From assembly GCF_002873135.1 (NCBI RefSeq), contig NZ_MCVI01000018.1, forward strand, positions 1 to 64,000: 64,000 nt of DNA, given 5' to 3'. Below the pieces are notes generated by a model that was given only the letters and a program-made list of their open reading frames with translations, made no database searches and had not been told where the DNA came from. Origin of the DNA: Shewanella sp. 10N.286.48.A6. GTDB taxonomy: Bacteria; Pseudomonadota; Gammaproteobacteria; Enterobacterales; Shewanellaceae. Positions 17,486 to 26,492 of this stretch are shown piece after piece; position 1 is the stretch's first letter, and every line of letters begins with the position of its first letter. The position numbers and the translations under genes are program-made.

Positions 17486-17554
17486 TAAACAGCGTTATAA
17501 CAAAGCGTCAGCAGATAACCTAAATAACCATGGTGCATCTGCTAACGCTGTTTA
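17486..17554. repeat. Long interrupted inverted repeat in convergent gap
   Basis: Perfect 12-bp outer arms, TAAACAGCGTTA (17486-17497) and TAACGCTGTTTA (17543-17554), enclose 6-bp inner arms, GCAGAT (17511-17516) and ATCTGC (17537-17542). The stacked structure fills most of the 112-base space between two convergent genes. No T-run follows on the plus strand, so it is not a textbook intrinsic terminator, though it may protect transcript ends. Confidence 0.7.
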
Positions 17555-17581
17555 ATATTTAACTGGATCCAAGGTAATAAT

Positions 17582-17860
17582 TTAACAACGTTTAACCCGA
17601 ATAACCTGCATAATCTCTACGCTAAATCCAGCCACAGTATGCTCTTCAGGGTAATACACTAAACTCACAAGTTGATCCTGCAAGCTCTTATATTTTTTAG
17701 TACGCTTAAATTTAAATGCTACATCGTAACCCGCTAACATCAAGGTATGGTAAACCCACTCTTCTTTTTCACGCTGAGTATGGGAAACAACTTTAACAAC
17801 TTCAATATGGTTAAGTTTTTCATGCTTTTTAAGTAGTGCATCTACGGCTTTCTTCTTCAT
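17582..17860 (-). CDS. Small conserved-looking protein coupled to recQ
   Basis: A 92-residue basic soluble protein (MKKKAVDALLKKHEKLNHIEV … VIRVKRC). It has a Lys-rich start, then KEEWVYHTLMLAGYDVAFKFKRTKKYKSL and a beta-rich end. I recognise no family. Its ATG is one base after the recQ stop (TAATATG), so it is almost certainly translated by coupling or reinitiation from recQ. That coupling suggests a role connected with the helicase or its regulation, which is inference only. Confidence 0.65.
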   Translation of the reverse strand: MKKKAVDALLKKHEKLNHIEVVKVVSHTQREKEEWVYHTLMLAGYDVAFKFKRTKKYKSLQDQLVSLVYYPEEHTVAGFSVEIMQVIRVKRC

Positions 17861-17861
17861 A

Positions 17862-19868
17862 TTAACCTGGTCCCATATCTGAGTTATTACCGTTTATGTG
17901 ATTGATATAATCAACGATGTCTTGATATCGATACTGACTGCAATAACCAAAACCTGACAGTTGCTTTACTTTGTTGCGGGTAAAAATCGGCACACTAATA
18001 CCTGCTAAAAATTTAGTTTGAACCGCTACAGATATCGGCATAATGCCTTTTGCGTTCATATGAGTGCAAAACTCATTAAGATACTGCTGCAATGACGCTA
18101 ATTGAGTGATTGGCACTAATGCCTGTTGCGGCAACAATGCTATCTGCCCACGACAGACACTACAATGACCACAATGACTAGGTGCTTGCTGATCATCAAA
18201 ATAACGCGCCAATTTAGCAGTAATACACTCAGTTGATTCAAAAAAACTAATAAGCTGATTTAAACGTTTTATCTCTTTGACTTCGTTACTTTGGAAGTAA
18301 TCAGACAAACTTACAATAAGGTTTGGATTACTTAAAGCATTGATATCAACATTAAACACTTGGGTTATTTTTTTGGTTTCTAACTGGATATATTGTTTGT
18401 CTGCTAGGTAGTCTAACGCCGAAACTACCCGTTGCCTGTCTGCACCATATTGCTGATATAAGCTATCGAAATCTAGTTGACCCCATATTTTCTTAAAACG
18501 AGTATGCTCAAATATTTGCTGCAGAAACGCTTGGCGCTGGGGATCAAAACTGGCCAGCAACTGCTGTTTATCAATCAAAAATTGATACTTAAACTCAGCA
18601 AAATAAGCAAAGCTTGGTTGCACCACGTTGGCTAATTCAAGTTGAACTAACAGGGTTTTTAACGGCAACTGTTTAATGTTACAGCTAGTTGAAATCGCAT
18701 ACTCTTGCATTTCCCAGCGGCCATGTTCAACTTCAGCGCTAATATGTTCTATTAAGTTGGTAATCGCTGAGGGTTCTGGCGTATCGCCATAAACAAAGTT
18801 TTCAATGGTATTTAAGCCATCTTTGTTAGCTAGCGTAATACAATGAGACAATTGCCCATCTCGGCCTGCACGGCCGATTTCTTGGCTGTAGTTTTCGATA
18901 GATTTCGGTAAATCGTAATGAACCACAAAACGGATATTGCTTTTATCTATTCCCATACCAAAGGCAATTGTGGCAACAATTACGTTGATTTGGCCGTCCA
19001 TAAATTGCTGTTGGATGCGATTTCTGAGCTCTGAATCAAGTCCTGCATGATAAGCGGTGGCTTGAATATTGTTAGCACTTAAAAAAGCCGCGATATCTTC
19101 TGCCGTTTTTTGCAAGGTCACGTAGATAATCCCAGCACCTGTGCATTGCGATACTGTGTTGACTAATTCCAATTGCTTAGCGGCTTCAACAACAGGTTTG
19201 ATACTGATATCTAAATTACTGCGATAAAAACCCGTTTGTACCACTTGCTCAGGCAAAATAGCAAAACGGTTGGCCATATCCAGCTTTACCTTTTCAGTGG
19301 CTGTGGCGGTTAATAACAACACTTGGGCAATACTAAATTGCTGCACATAAGATGGGATTTTTAAATAATCAGGCCTGAAGTTATGGCCCCATTCAGAGAT
19401 ACAATGAGCTTCATCAACGACTAATAATGAAATATCAATACTGCTAAGAAACTGCCTAAAACGTTCATTTTTAAAACGCTCAACTGACACCATTAAAATT
19501 TTTGTATGCCCGCGGCGAACATCACGCATAACCTGCTGTGTTTGCTCAAAGGTTAAGCTTGAATCTATGCTGGCGGCATTTATTCCCTTAGCATTTAAAA
19601 AAGCGATTTGATCTTTCATTAACGCAAGCAATGGCGATACCACTAAGGTGACATTAGCCAGTTGTAAGGCGCTAAATTGATAGCACAGTGATTTACCTGA
19701 GCCTGTAGGAAAAATGGCTAAAGAAGATGCTCCTGACAAAATATGTCTAATTACATCAATTTGCCCTTCTCTAAACTGATTAAATCCAAATTGCTGCTCG
19801 AGCTTTTGAATTAAATCTGCGTTGTCATGTAGTAATGGCGAAGGACTATCAAACGATGGAGTTTGCAT
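17862..19868 (-). CDS. recQ: RecQ-family ATP-dependent DNA helicase
   Basis: A 668-residue 3'-5' DNA helicase. It shows the Q-like motif FGFNQFREGQ, Walker A GSGKS (residues 56-60), DEAH (152-155) followed by CISEWGHNFRPDY, an aromatic-rich-loop equivalent, motif VI QEIGRAGRDG, and a Cys-rich zinc-binding region ending HCGHCSVC. Residues after about 590 form a C-terminal domain that does not look like a normal HRDC. It acts in recombination repair and replication-fork processing. A second RecQ elsewhere in the genome is possible, since this sequence is diverged from E. coli RecQ outside the motifs. The 92-residue gene follows after one base. Confidence 0.88.
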   Translation of the reverse strand: MQTPSFDSPSPLLHDNADLIQKLEQQFGFNQFREGQIDVIRHILSGASSLAIFPTGSGKSLCYQFSALQLANVTLVVSPLLALMKDQIAFLNAKGINAASIDSSLTFEQTQQVMRDVRRGHTKILMVSVERFKNERFRQFLSSIDISLLVVDEAHCISEWGHNFRPDYLKIPSYVQQFSIAQVLLLTATATEKVKLDMANRFAILPEQVVQTGFYRSNLDISIKPVVEAAKQLELVNTVSQCTGAGIIYVTLQKTAEDIAAFLSANNIQATAYHAGLDSELRNRIQQQFMDGQINVIVATIAFGMGIDKSNIRFVVHYDLPKSIENYSQEIGRAGRDGQLSHCITLANKDGLNTIENFVYGDTPEPSAITNLIEHISAEVEHGRWEMQEYAISTSCNIKQLPLKTLLVQLELANVVQPSFAYFAEFKYQFLIDKQQLLASFDPQRQAFLQQIFEHTRFKKIWGQLDFDSLYQQYGADRQRVVSALDYLADKQYIQLETKKITQVFNVDINALSNPNLIVSLSDYFQSNEVKEIKRLNQLISFFESTECITAKLARYFDDQQAPSHCGHCSVCRGQIALLPQQALVPITQLASLQQYLNEFCTHMNAKGIMPISVAVQTKFLAGISVPIFTRNKVKQLSGFGYCSQYRYQDIVDYINHINGNNSDMGPG

Positions 19869-20047
19869 ACTGGAGCCTAGATTGATGATTAAAGCGAAGG
19901 CAATTATACGCTAACACGAATAAAATTGAAACTCTGAAGCTTATAAAACAATAACTTATAAAATACTTACCCGAGGTGAACACGGCTTTATTCATCAAAA
20001 GAATAAACAGTAATATCGGAGCATAAAGTTGAAATAAACAAGGTCGG

Positions 20048-20371
20048 TTAGCCTTTACGTGATAGGTATTGATTGATTAACAAGGTTAATTTGTCTTCGA
20101 AGGCTTCTTGAGCTTGCTCTAAATCATCGCCAAAGCGAACCATAAATTTAGTGGCTTGCTCACGAGATAACATGTTATTGGCTAGACAGTACGCCATTTC
20201 ATCGAGTTGTTTGTTGTAACGTGGCTCTAAAAACCATTGACATGTTGCAGTATCAAGGCTTGCCAGCATTTGCTGTGCTAAATCACAAAATATTTGTATG
20301 TGCTCCATACCATCGGGGCCCAAACAACCGGGCTCTAGACGATATAACACAATCAACTTACTTTCTAACAT
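20048..20371 (-). CDS. Small acidic protein of unknown function
   Basis: A 107-residue helical protein. It starts MLESKLIVLYRLEPGCLGPDG and includes CQWFLEPRYNKQLDEMAYCLANNMLSREQATKFM, ending AFEDKLTLLINQYLSRKG. No family is recognised with certainty. Its start overlaps the stop of the DTW-domain gene tapT by 7 bases (ATGTTAG), so the pair is co-translated; it is a likely lineage-specific companion. Confidence 0.6.
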   Translation of the reverse strand: MLESKLIVLYRLEPGCLGPDGMEHIQIFCDLAQQMLASLDTATCQWFLEPRYNKQLDEMAYCLANNMLSREQATKFMVRFGDDLEQAQEAFEDKLTLLINQYLSRKG

Positions 20372-21153
20372 AGAGTAACACTCGCATCCGCTGCGTTTAG
20401 CATTGCTTGTTCAAACTGCTGAATATAACTTTCAATCGGAATGATATCTTCTTTTAAACGACGATTTCTACCCAGTAACGACGACTCAACAAATAAATTA
20501 AACCACGAGCTCAATGCTTTGGAGTTTAATGGCTCGTCGATGGCTTCAAGGGCCAGAGCTGCCACTTCAGCAGTTGATAGCTGAAAATCATGGCTGCCTT
20601 TTCTTAATTCGTAATTAGCTAAGGTTTCAGGACTAAAAGAAAACAATGGCAATCTATGTAAATAAGGGCTTTTACGAAACATTTTGATCGCTTGACGCCA
20701 GCTACCATCTAATAAAATTAACAGCGGTATTTTACCAGTGGCGGCATTGTCACATTGACTAGGATGACTAACCACCATTTGCCCTTCTTGGGCATACTGC
20801 TCAGGAAATATCAGCATTGGCTGATATTTGGGGTCGTTGATCGCTTCAATCATTTGTTTATTGGGCTCAGTACGAGACCATAAATAAGCGCTAGTATTAG
20901 GGACTAAATCAGCAATTAAACGGCCACTGTTGGTTGGCTTTAGCACTTCATCATCATACATGACTAGCATGAAGTGGGCTTCAGTATTGATATATTGTCT
21001 ATGTTGACAGGTACAGAAAATTTCTCCTAATAAACACCACTGGCAGCGAATGAGTTTTTTCCCTCTGGCAGCAAATGGTTTGGTTGAAATAGATTTTCGG
21101 TATTGATACAAACGATGAACTGCGTGTTGCTGCTCAGGAGGTAACGCCAACAT
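20365..21153 (-). CDS. tapT: DTW-domain tRNA-uridine aminocarboxypropyltransferase (TapT/YfiP-type)
   Basis: TapT forms 3-(3-amino-3-carboxypropyl)uridine (acp3U) at position 47 of tRNA from S-adenosylmethionine. The 262-residue sequence has an N-terminal Cys cluster (CQWCLLGEIFCTC) likely to bind zinc, a GRLIADLVPNTSAYLWSRTE stretch, and the signature LLDGSWRQAIKM, in which the family's D-x-x-W gives the DTW name. In E. coli tapT (yfiP), patZ (yfiQ) and pssA are consecutive; here tapT and pssA remain adjacent, while the Pat gene is about 5 kb away. Confidence 0.85.
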   Translation of the reverse strand: MLALPPEQQHAVHRLYQYRKSISTKPFAARGKKLIRCQWCLLGEIFCTCQHRQYINTEAHFMLVMYDDEVLKPTNSGRLIADLVPNTSAYLWSRTEPNKQMIEAINDPKYQPMLIFPEQYAQEGQMVVSHPSQCDNAATGKIPLLILLDGSWRQAIKMFRKSPYLHRLPLFSFSPETLANYELRKGSHDFQLSTAEVAALALEAIDEPLNSKALSSWFNLFVESSLLGRNRRLKEDIIPIESYIQQFEQAMLNAADASVTLC

Positions 21154-21192
21154 GGGATTATTCTCGGTTACACGTTATAGTTTATAACGTTC

Positions 21193-21223
21193 AAAAAAAT
21201 TCATCACCCAATTGGGTGATGAA
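21193..21223 (-). terminator. Intrinsic terminator of pssA
   Basis: A perfect palindrome with arms TTCATCACCCAA/TTGGGTGATGAA (21200-21223) starts 5 bases after the pssA stop. On the minus strand it is followed by a seven-base T-run (21193-21199). This is a strong rho-independent terminator that separates pssA from tapT. Confidence 0.85.
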
Positions 21224-21227
21224 GTTA

Positions 21228-22541
21228 CTATAGAATTCTTTTTAGTAAAAGGTCAGCTTTTAAGCGCTTTATCCTGGTCATAATCTTTTTCACAGGAGCC
21301 GGATACTTTTGCACGGTTTCAATTTGACTATAATGGAACAGTTTTTCGGTATGCTGCAGAATAAATTCTTGTTCCGCCTCAAAACTTTGCTTCCACACAC
21401 CACTGTCATCATGCAATAACAAACCATTTTCTAAATCCAACGCCCACGCTCTTGGGTTTAAATTAGAACCAGTGATGAGATGCTTTTTGCCATCAGCACT
21501 AATCCCTTTTAAATGATAACTATTGATACCGTCTTTCCATAAGTGGATCCGTAACTGACCGTTTTCAATCGCCCATTGCTGACGTTTTACAAACTTACGT
21601 AAGGTTTGTTCGTACATGTAAGGCAATGCACCAATGGTAGAAAAATCTTTCTCTGGTGGGATATAAAAATCATTGGCGGTTTTATCACCCACCACGATAT
21701 CAATACTCTTTCCATTACGTAAATGACGCGTCAACGCTCTCACTAAAGAGTTTGGTGGGTTAAAATACGGCGTACAGATAAACAGTGACTCGGTTGATTC
21801 ATCAACCAATTTTATCACCACTTCGTTTAACTTATTCTTCTTGCGGCCTAAGCCTACAAGCGGCGTAACACGATTGCCAATACGGGTACTTTCAAACTGA
21901 TAATCTGAACGTGATAAGCGAGTTTTAAAGGTGCGCATGTCATTTTTATCAGGGCATTTTTCGTCGCTGCTGTCTTGAGTCAACGGACAAACAGCCGGAT
22001 CGCTAATTAGATGTTGCTCAATGAACTCACCCATACTGCGAGCAAGCTCAGCAGATTCCAGCACATGATAACGATCAAAACGGTACTTATCGTTTTGTTT
22101 AAAGTAAATGTTATTAATGCTAGCGCCGCTGAATATTACTGCATCATCAATGATGAAGCCTTTAAGGTGTAATACCCCTAAAAACTCGCGAGACTTAACT
22201 GGTACACCTAAGATGTCAAAAGGTGCCTTCGCAGCAGCCATGGCTTTGCGGTACATGATGTAATTACCACTATCACCTTTATGGCCAATTAGGCCACGCC
22301 TAGCTCTATGGTAGTCCACTAGGACAACTATTTTTAACTCTGGGTTAGCAGCTTTAGCTGCAAGTAACGCCTCAAGAACTTCTCGGCCCGCTTCATCATC
22401 TTCTAAATAAAGCGCAGCAATATATATCGCATTCGTAGCATTCGCGATGCGAGTTAACAATTCTTGTTTAAATTGAACCGGGGTTAATAACCACTTTAAC
22501 GATTCATTTTGTAATGCGATACCACCAAGCTTATCCAGCAA
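21228..22541 (-). CDS. pssA: CDP-diacylglycerol-serine O-phosphatidyltransferase
   Basis: PssA makes phosphatidylserine from CDP-diacylglycerol and serine, the committed step to phosphatidylethanolamine, at the inner face of the membrane. The 437 residues follow enteric PssA closely. Two phospholipase-D-type motifs are present: HLKGFIIDD with GASINN downstream (residues about 126-145), and YHLKGISADGKKHLITGSNL with NPRAWALDLEN (about 345-375). VGDKTANDFYIP is also conserved. The start is a TTG at 22539-22541, supported by a perfect AAGGAGGT ribosome binding site at 22546-22553. Confidence 0.95.
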   Translation of the reverse strand: MLDKLGGIALQNESLKWLLTPVQFKQELLTRIANATNAIYIAALYLEDDEAGREVLEALLAAKAANPELKIVVLVDYHRARRGLIGHKGDSGNYIMYRKAMAAAKAPFDILGVPVKSREFLGVLHLKGFIIDDAVIFSGASINNIYFKQNDKYRFDRYHVLESAELARSMGEFIEQHLISDPAVCPLTQDSSDEKCPDKNDMRTFKTRLSRSDYQFESTRIGNRVTPLVGLGRKKNKLNEVVIKLVDESTESLFICTPYFNPPNSLVRALTRHLRNGKSIDIVVGDKTANDFYIPPEKDFSTIGALPYMYEQTLRKFVKRQQWAIENGQLRIHLWKDGINSYHLKGISADGKKHLITGSNLNPRAWALDLENGLLLHDDSGVWKQSFEAEQEFILQHTEKLFHYSQIETVQKYPAPVKKIMTRIKRLKADLLLKRIL

Positions 22542-23001
22542 GGCAACCTCCTTGAACTTAAACAGTTAAATGCTATTAACGTCGATATAAATTGACTAGG
22601 TAAGTATTTATCGTTTGTTTCTAATTTTGAATAATAAATACTGTCACTTAAAATTTATACTTTGTCATCGTTTTAACTGAATAACAAAAAATATTAGGAG
22701 ATAGAAATTACCGACTTAGCGGCTTATGAGCAAGGCTTTTCTGATGTTATAGCCCTATTTGATGGGTTTATGAGGCTCAAGTGAACGATTTTGGATCAAA
22801 CTTTTAAAGTGATTGTTAAGGCCTGTAGAAAAAACAACCTACGCTATCTTGTTTGAATGAATAAAAATCAATTATGTTGAGCAAAAAACAAACACAAAAA
22901 CTGACGCTAAGGTCTAACATCAATTTTTATCGCTTCATCACTGTAATAATCCGTTAGATCACGTATTTTAGAGAGACTCAAACTTTTACTACTGGCAAGT
23001 T
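22542..23001. other. Divergent intergenic region with a possible gene remnant
   Basis: This 460-base gap lies between pssA and dacB. It carries the pssA ribosome binding site and both promoters. At 22696-22784 an AGGAG is followed by an open stretch (ITDLAAYEQGFSDVIALFDG then FMRLK and a stop) that reads like protein but has no ATG, GTG or TTG at its head. It may be a gene remnant or a very short frame starting at ATT. Nothing else is evident. Confidence 0.35.
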
Positions 23002-24453
23002 ATGTATTTACTAATACGTATATTAATTGTTTCTTTATTTAGCTTACCTGTGTGGGCCGATGAATACTTAGCCAATGTGATGCAACATATTGCGCCTCCT
23101 CAATCACAACTGGCTATAAACATATGGGATATTGAAAAAAACAGCAGTGTTTACAGCATTAATGAGCAGACATTAATGCAACCCGCGAGCATCCAAAAGC
23201 TACTTACTGCCGTTGCAGCTACAAAGCAATTAGGTACTGATTTTTATTATGAAACCCAAGTATATATTGATGGAGTTGTAGTACAGCAGCAACTCAATGG
23301 TGATGTGTATATTAAATTTAGTGGTGATCCTAGCTTTACTCGTGAACAACTAAAACAACTACTCACCACACTTAAAACTAAGGATATACAACATATAAAT
23401 GGCAATGTGATCATAGTATCACCGACCAGTGAAAGTCTTAGAGCACCTGGCTGGGTATGGGATGACCTCGGTATTTGTTACGCAGCGCCAGTGTCCGATT
23501 TTATTATTGATAAAAACTGTGTCAGAGCAAGCCTAAGTCCACTAGCAGATAACGCATCTGAAATCATAATAGATGCACAATACCCAGTTGAAATCAGCAC
23601 CAAGGCGGTTTTTAAACCTAATATAGACGTTACTCAAGCTAAGGCGCAATTTTGCGAGTTACACATGCAACGCTTTGACGGCAATCGCTATCGAATTTCA
23701 GGTTGTTACCCAGGCAATCAAACTATAAGTTTAGCCGTTGCTGTTAATGATCCGTCTCGCTATGCCAAAGATGTGGTCAAAGCCATACTCAATGACAAGC
23801 AAGTCAATTACGCTAATTTGATCATAAGTAAGCAAAGCATCCCGCCTAGCGCGCAGTTGTTAGCCACGCATCAGTCTGAAAAGTTACCCAAATTATTAAA
23901 GATCATGCTGGAAAAGTCAGATAATTTAATTGCCGATAGCTTATTAAAAAACATTGGCCAAGATTTTTACCGGCAAACGTTTAACAGCGATAACATAGAG
24001 GGTCTTGATATTAACGGCTTTACTATGGGCGCTAAAGCATTACAATCGATTTTAATCGAATTGAACTTACCATTTAATGATGCCAATCTCGTTGATGGCT
24101 CAGGCTTGTCTCGTTATAACTTACTGACTTCAGCACAAATGTTATCTGTGCTGCAACTCATCGACAGCGATACACGTTTTCAATACCTAACTGAGTTTTT
24201 ACCTATATCTGGTAAAAGCGGCACCTTAAAATACCAACAACATTTCAATAAACCGCCTTTGAAAGCGGCAATATCAGCAAAAACAGGCACCATGCTAGGG
24301 GTTGAAAACTTAGCGGGATTTATTCAGGCAAAAAATGGTAAACACTATGCCTTTGTGATTATAGAAAATGGACTCACTCCTGATGCAAAACAAACAAGAC
24401 TAGCCCCTTTTAGCGCGCTATTACTGCGAAGATTATATGATTTACAGCCATAA
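23002..24453 (+). CDS. dacB: D-alanyl-D-alanine carboxypeptidase/endopeptidase PBP4
   Basis: A periplasmic class-C penicillin-binding protein that trims and opens peptidoglycan cross-links. The 483 residues begin with a signal peptide (MYLLIRILIVSLFSLPVWA). Active-site motifs are SIQK (Ser63-Lys66), SDN in LEKSDNLIADSLL and KTG in SAKTGTMLG. The large insert between the first two motifs, typical of PBP4, is present. It is monocistronic, ended by a bidirectional terminator shared with the convergent acyl-CoA dehydrogenase gene. Confidence 0.93.
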   Translation: MYLLIRILIVSLFSLPVWADEYLANVMQHIAPPQSQLAINIWDIEKNSSVYSINEQTLMQPASIQKLLTAVAATKQLGTDFYYETQVYIDGVVVQQQLNGDVYIKFSGDPSFTREQLKQLLTTLKTKDIQHINGNVIIVSPTSESLRAPGWVWDDLGICYAAPVSDFIIDKNCVRASLSPLADNASEIIIDAQYPVEISTKAVFKPNIDVTQAKAQFCELHMQRFDGNRYRISGCYPGNQTISLAVAVNDPSRYAKDVVKAILNDKQVNYANLIISKQSIPPSAQLLATHQSEKLPKLLKIMLEKSDNLIADSLLKNIGQDFYRQTFNSDNIEGLDINGFTMGAKALQSILIELNLPFNDANLVDGSGLSRYNLLTSAQMLSVLQLIDSDTRFQYLTEFLPISGKSGTLKYQQHFNKPPLKAAISAKTGTMLGVENLAGFIQAKNGKHYAFVIIENGLTPDAKQTRLAPFSALLLRRLYDLQP

Positions 24454-24454
24454 A

Positions 24455-24480
24455 AAAGCGCATTGTAAACTATGCGCTTT
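24455..24480. terminator. Bidirectional terminator, dacB / acyl-CoA dehydrogenase
   Basis: Arms AAAGCGCAT (24455-24463) and ATGCGCTTT (24472-24480) form a 9-bp stem with an 8-base loop between convergent genes. On the minus strand the stem is followed by a T-run; on the plus strand the tail (TTTAACTCTCTTT) is weaker. Confidence 0.75.
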
Positions 24481-24519
24481 AACTCTCTTTCTCAAGCAGA
24501 AAATTGAACCAATTGGAGT

Positions 24520-26277
24520 TTAAAATAACTCTGCTGGCATAGCCATTAATGCATCATCACCTTGACTGACTTGAGCAATATGAAAATCTGCTTTTGGCAA
24601 AATTTTATCCATATAGAATTTAGCCACATAACGCTTTTGCTCACTAAAGCTGCTGTCATCATGACCAACTGCACGCTCTGCAATGAGTAATGAGTAATAG
24701 CCATATAGGATATAACCAAAGGCATCTAAGAAATCTACCGCACTGGCGTTGATTAATGCTGCTTGAGTAAGCTTGTTGTCATTGATGTAGTTTGCTAATG
24801 TCAGCAAATTATCAAAGCGTGAACTGATAGCTTTTCTGTCAGCTTCAGAAACATGCTCAAAGCCCGCTAAATCAGCATTGATATCTGCCACAAACGCATT
24901 CAAAGTAGCAAGGTTATCACCAGTGACTTTACGGCCTAAGAAATCAATTGCTTGGATACCGTTCGTACCTTCATAAATTTGTGCAATACGGGTATCACGC
25001 ACAAACTGCTCAATACCAGTTTCACGAATATAACCATGCCCACCAAATACTTGTTGCGCCATGATAGTGGCGTCTAATCCGCGGTCAGTTAGAAACGCTT
25101 TTGAAACCGGTGTCAGTAAGCCCACATACTTGGCTGCTTTTGCCTGAACATCACCTTCAGCATGCTTTGCTAAATCCAATTGTTTACCGGTAAATACTGA
25201 TAACGCACGGCCAGCATCGGTAACCGACTTGATGGTTAATAACATGCGGCGCACATCGCCATGAACAATAATGGGGTCAGCCGCACTGCCTGTTGGCGAA
25301 CCACCTGCTGCAATACCTTGCACACGTTCTTTAGCATAATCAGCAGCCATCTGATAAGCGCCTTGAGCACTACCAAGGCCTTGGATACCAATAGCTAAAC
25401 GTTCGTAGTTCATCATGGTAAACATGCAAACCAGGCCGCGATCAGGACGTCCAACGAGGAAGCCTTTGGCACCATCATAGTTCATTACACACGTCGCTGA
25501 TGCTTTTAAGCCCATTTTGTGTTCAATAGAGCCGACCGTCACACCATTAGCCCCACCTAAGCTACCATCATCGTTAACCGTGATTTTTGGTACTAGAAAT
25601 AATGAAATACCTTTAGAGTTAGGAAGTTTCGCTAACACTAAGTGGATAACGTTTTCAGTAAGATCATGGTCACCACCTGTGATGAAAATTTTGCTACCAG
25701 TAATCGAGTAACTACCATCATCTTGTGGTTCGGCTTTGGTGCGAATATTGCGTAAATCAGAACCTGCTTGCGGCTCTGTCATGTCCATGGCACCAGACCA
25801 CTGACCTGAATACAAGTTAGGTAAATATTTAGCTTTTAATTCATCTGTCGCGTGTGCATTAATACACAGCGCAGCACCAGCAGTTAATGAGCTATACAGG
25901 GTAAATGAGTTACATGCGCTGTAATTCATTTCATCAACCAAAACACCTAACATTTTTGGCATTCCCATGCCACCAAAATCAGGTTCGCCACATAAACCTA
26001 CCCAACCGCCTTCTGAAAACTGCTGGTAAACTTCTTTAAAGCCATCTGGTGTGATGACCTTATCATCTTGGTGCCTAACCCCTTGCTCATCACCACTTCT
26101 ATTTATAGGATGAATCAAATCACGACTAATCTTGCTTGCTTCATCTAAAATAGCAACAGCAGTGTCCATATCAACCATCTCAGCGATATTTGGCATCGAC
26201 TGCCAAGTATTCGTCGCATCGAATACGTTTTCTAACAAAAACTGCATGTCCTTTAAAGGGGCTTGGTAAGGGTTCAT
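24520..26277 (-). CDS. Acyl-CoA dehydrogenase, DmdC-like long type
   Basis: A flavoprotein of 585 residues that introduces the 2,3 double bond into an acyl-CoA. It shows the FAD/substrate motifs MDMTEPQAGSDL and GSKIFITGGDHDLTEN, and the catalytic Glu in IAQIYEGTNGIQAIDFLGRK. The opening NPYQAPLKDMQFLLENVFD and a 100-residue C-terminal extension place it in the branch that includes 3-methylmercaptopropionyl-CoA dehydrogenase (DmdC). Substrate cannot be told from sequence; a medium/long-chain acyl-CoA or DMSP-derived thioester are both possible. It is monocistronic, with a candidate PsrA-like operator just upstream. Confidence 0.85.
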   Translation of the reverse strand: MNPYQAPLKDMQFLLENVFDATNTWQSMPNIAEMVDMDTAVAILDEASKISRDLIHPINRSGDEQGVRHQDDKVITPDGFKEVYQQFSEGGWVGLCGEPDFGGMGMPKMLGVLVDEMNYSACNSFTLYSSLTAGAALCINAHATDELKAKYLPNLYSGQWSGAMDMTEPQAGSDLRNIRTKAEPQDDGSYSITGSKIFITGGDHDLTENVIHLVLAKLPNSKGISLFLVPKITVNDDGSLGGANGVTVGSIEHKMGLKASATCVMNYDGAKGFLVGRPDRGLVCMFTMMNYERLAIGIQGLGSAQGAYQMAADYAKERVQGIAAGGSPTGSAADPIIVHGDVRRMLLTIKSVTDAGRALSVFTGKQLDLAKHAEGDVQAKAAKYVGLLTPVSKAFLTDRGLDATIMAQQVFGGHGYIRETGIEQFVRDTRIAQIYEGTNGIQAIDFLGRKVTGDNLATLNAFVADINADLAGFEHVSEADRKAISSRFDNLLTLANYINDNKLTQAALINASAVDFLDAFGYILYGYYSLLIAERAVGHDDSSFSEQKRYVAKFYMDKILPKADFHIAQVSQGDDALMAMPAELF

Positions 26278-26301
26278 AGAATGCTCTTAAACAGATAATT
26301 A

Positions 26302-26313
26302 AAACAGTTGTTT
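26302..26313. promoter_or_regulatory. Candidate PsrA-type operator upstream of acyl-CoA dehydrogenase
   Basis: The near-palindrome AAACAGTTGTTT (AAAC-N4-GTTT) lies 25-36 bases upstream of the start codon. It resembles the G/CAAAC-N-GTTTG/C sites of the fatty-acid-responsive repressor PsrA, which controls fad genes in Pseudomonas and Shewanella. It is a short, low-information match. Confidence 0.35.
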
Positions 26314-26492
26314 CAATTTATACAAAAACCGCACTAAATACAAGATGAATCTAGTATTGTTATTGATTAATTTCTAGTGATAGAAAAAACATAAAAGCAT
26401 ATTAAATACTGATAAATAAGTAACTTAGTATAAAGAACGCCTACAAAGAGTACAATTTATAGGCAAAGATTTGGATCTTACAAATAAGCGAT

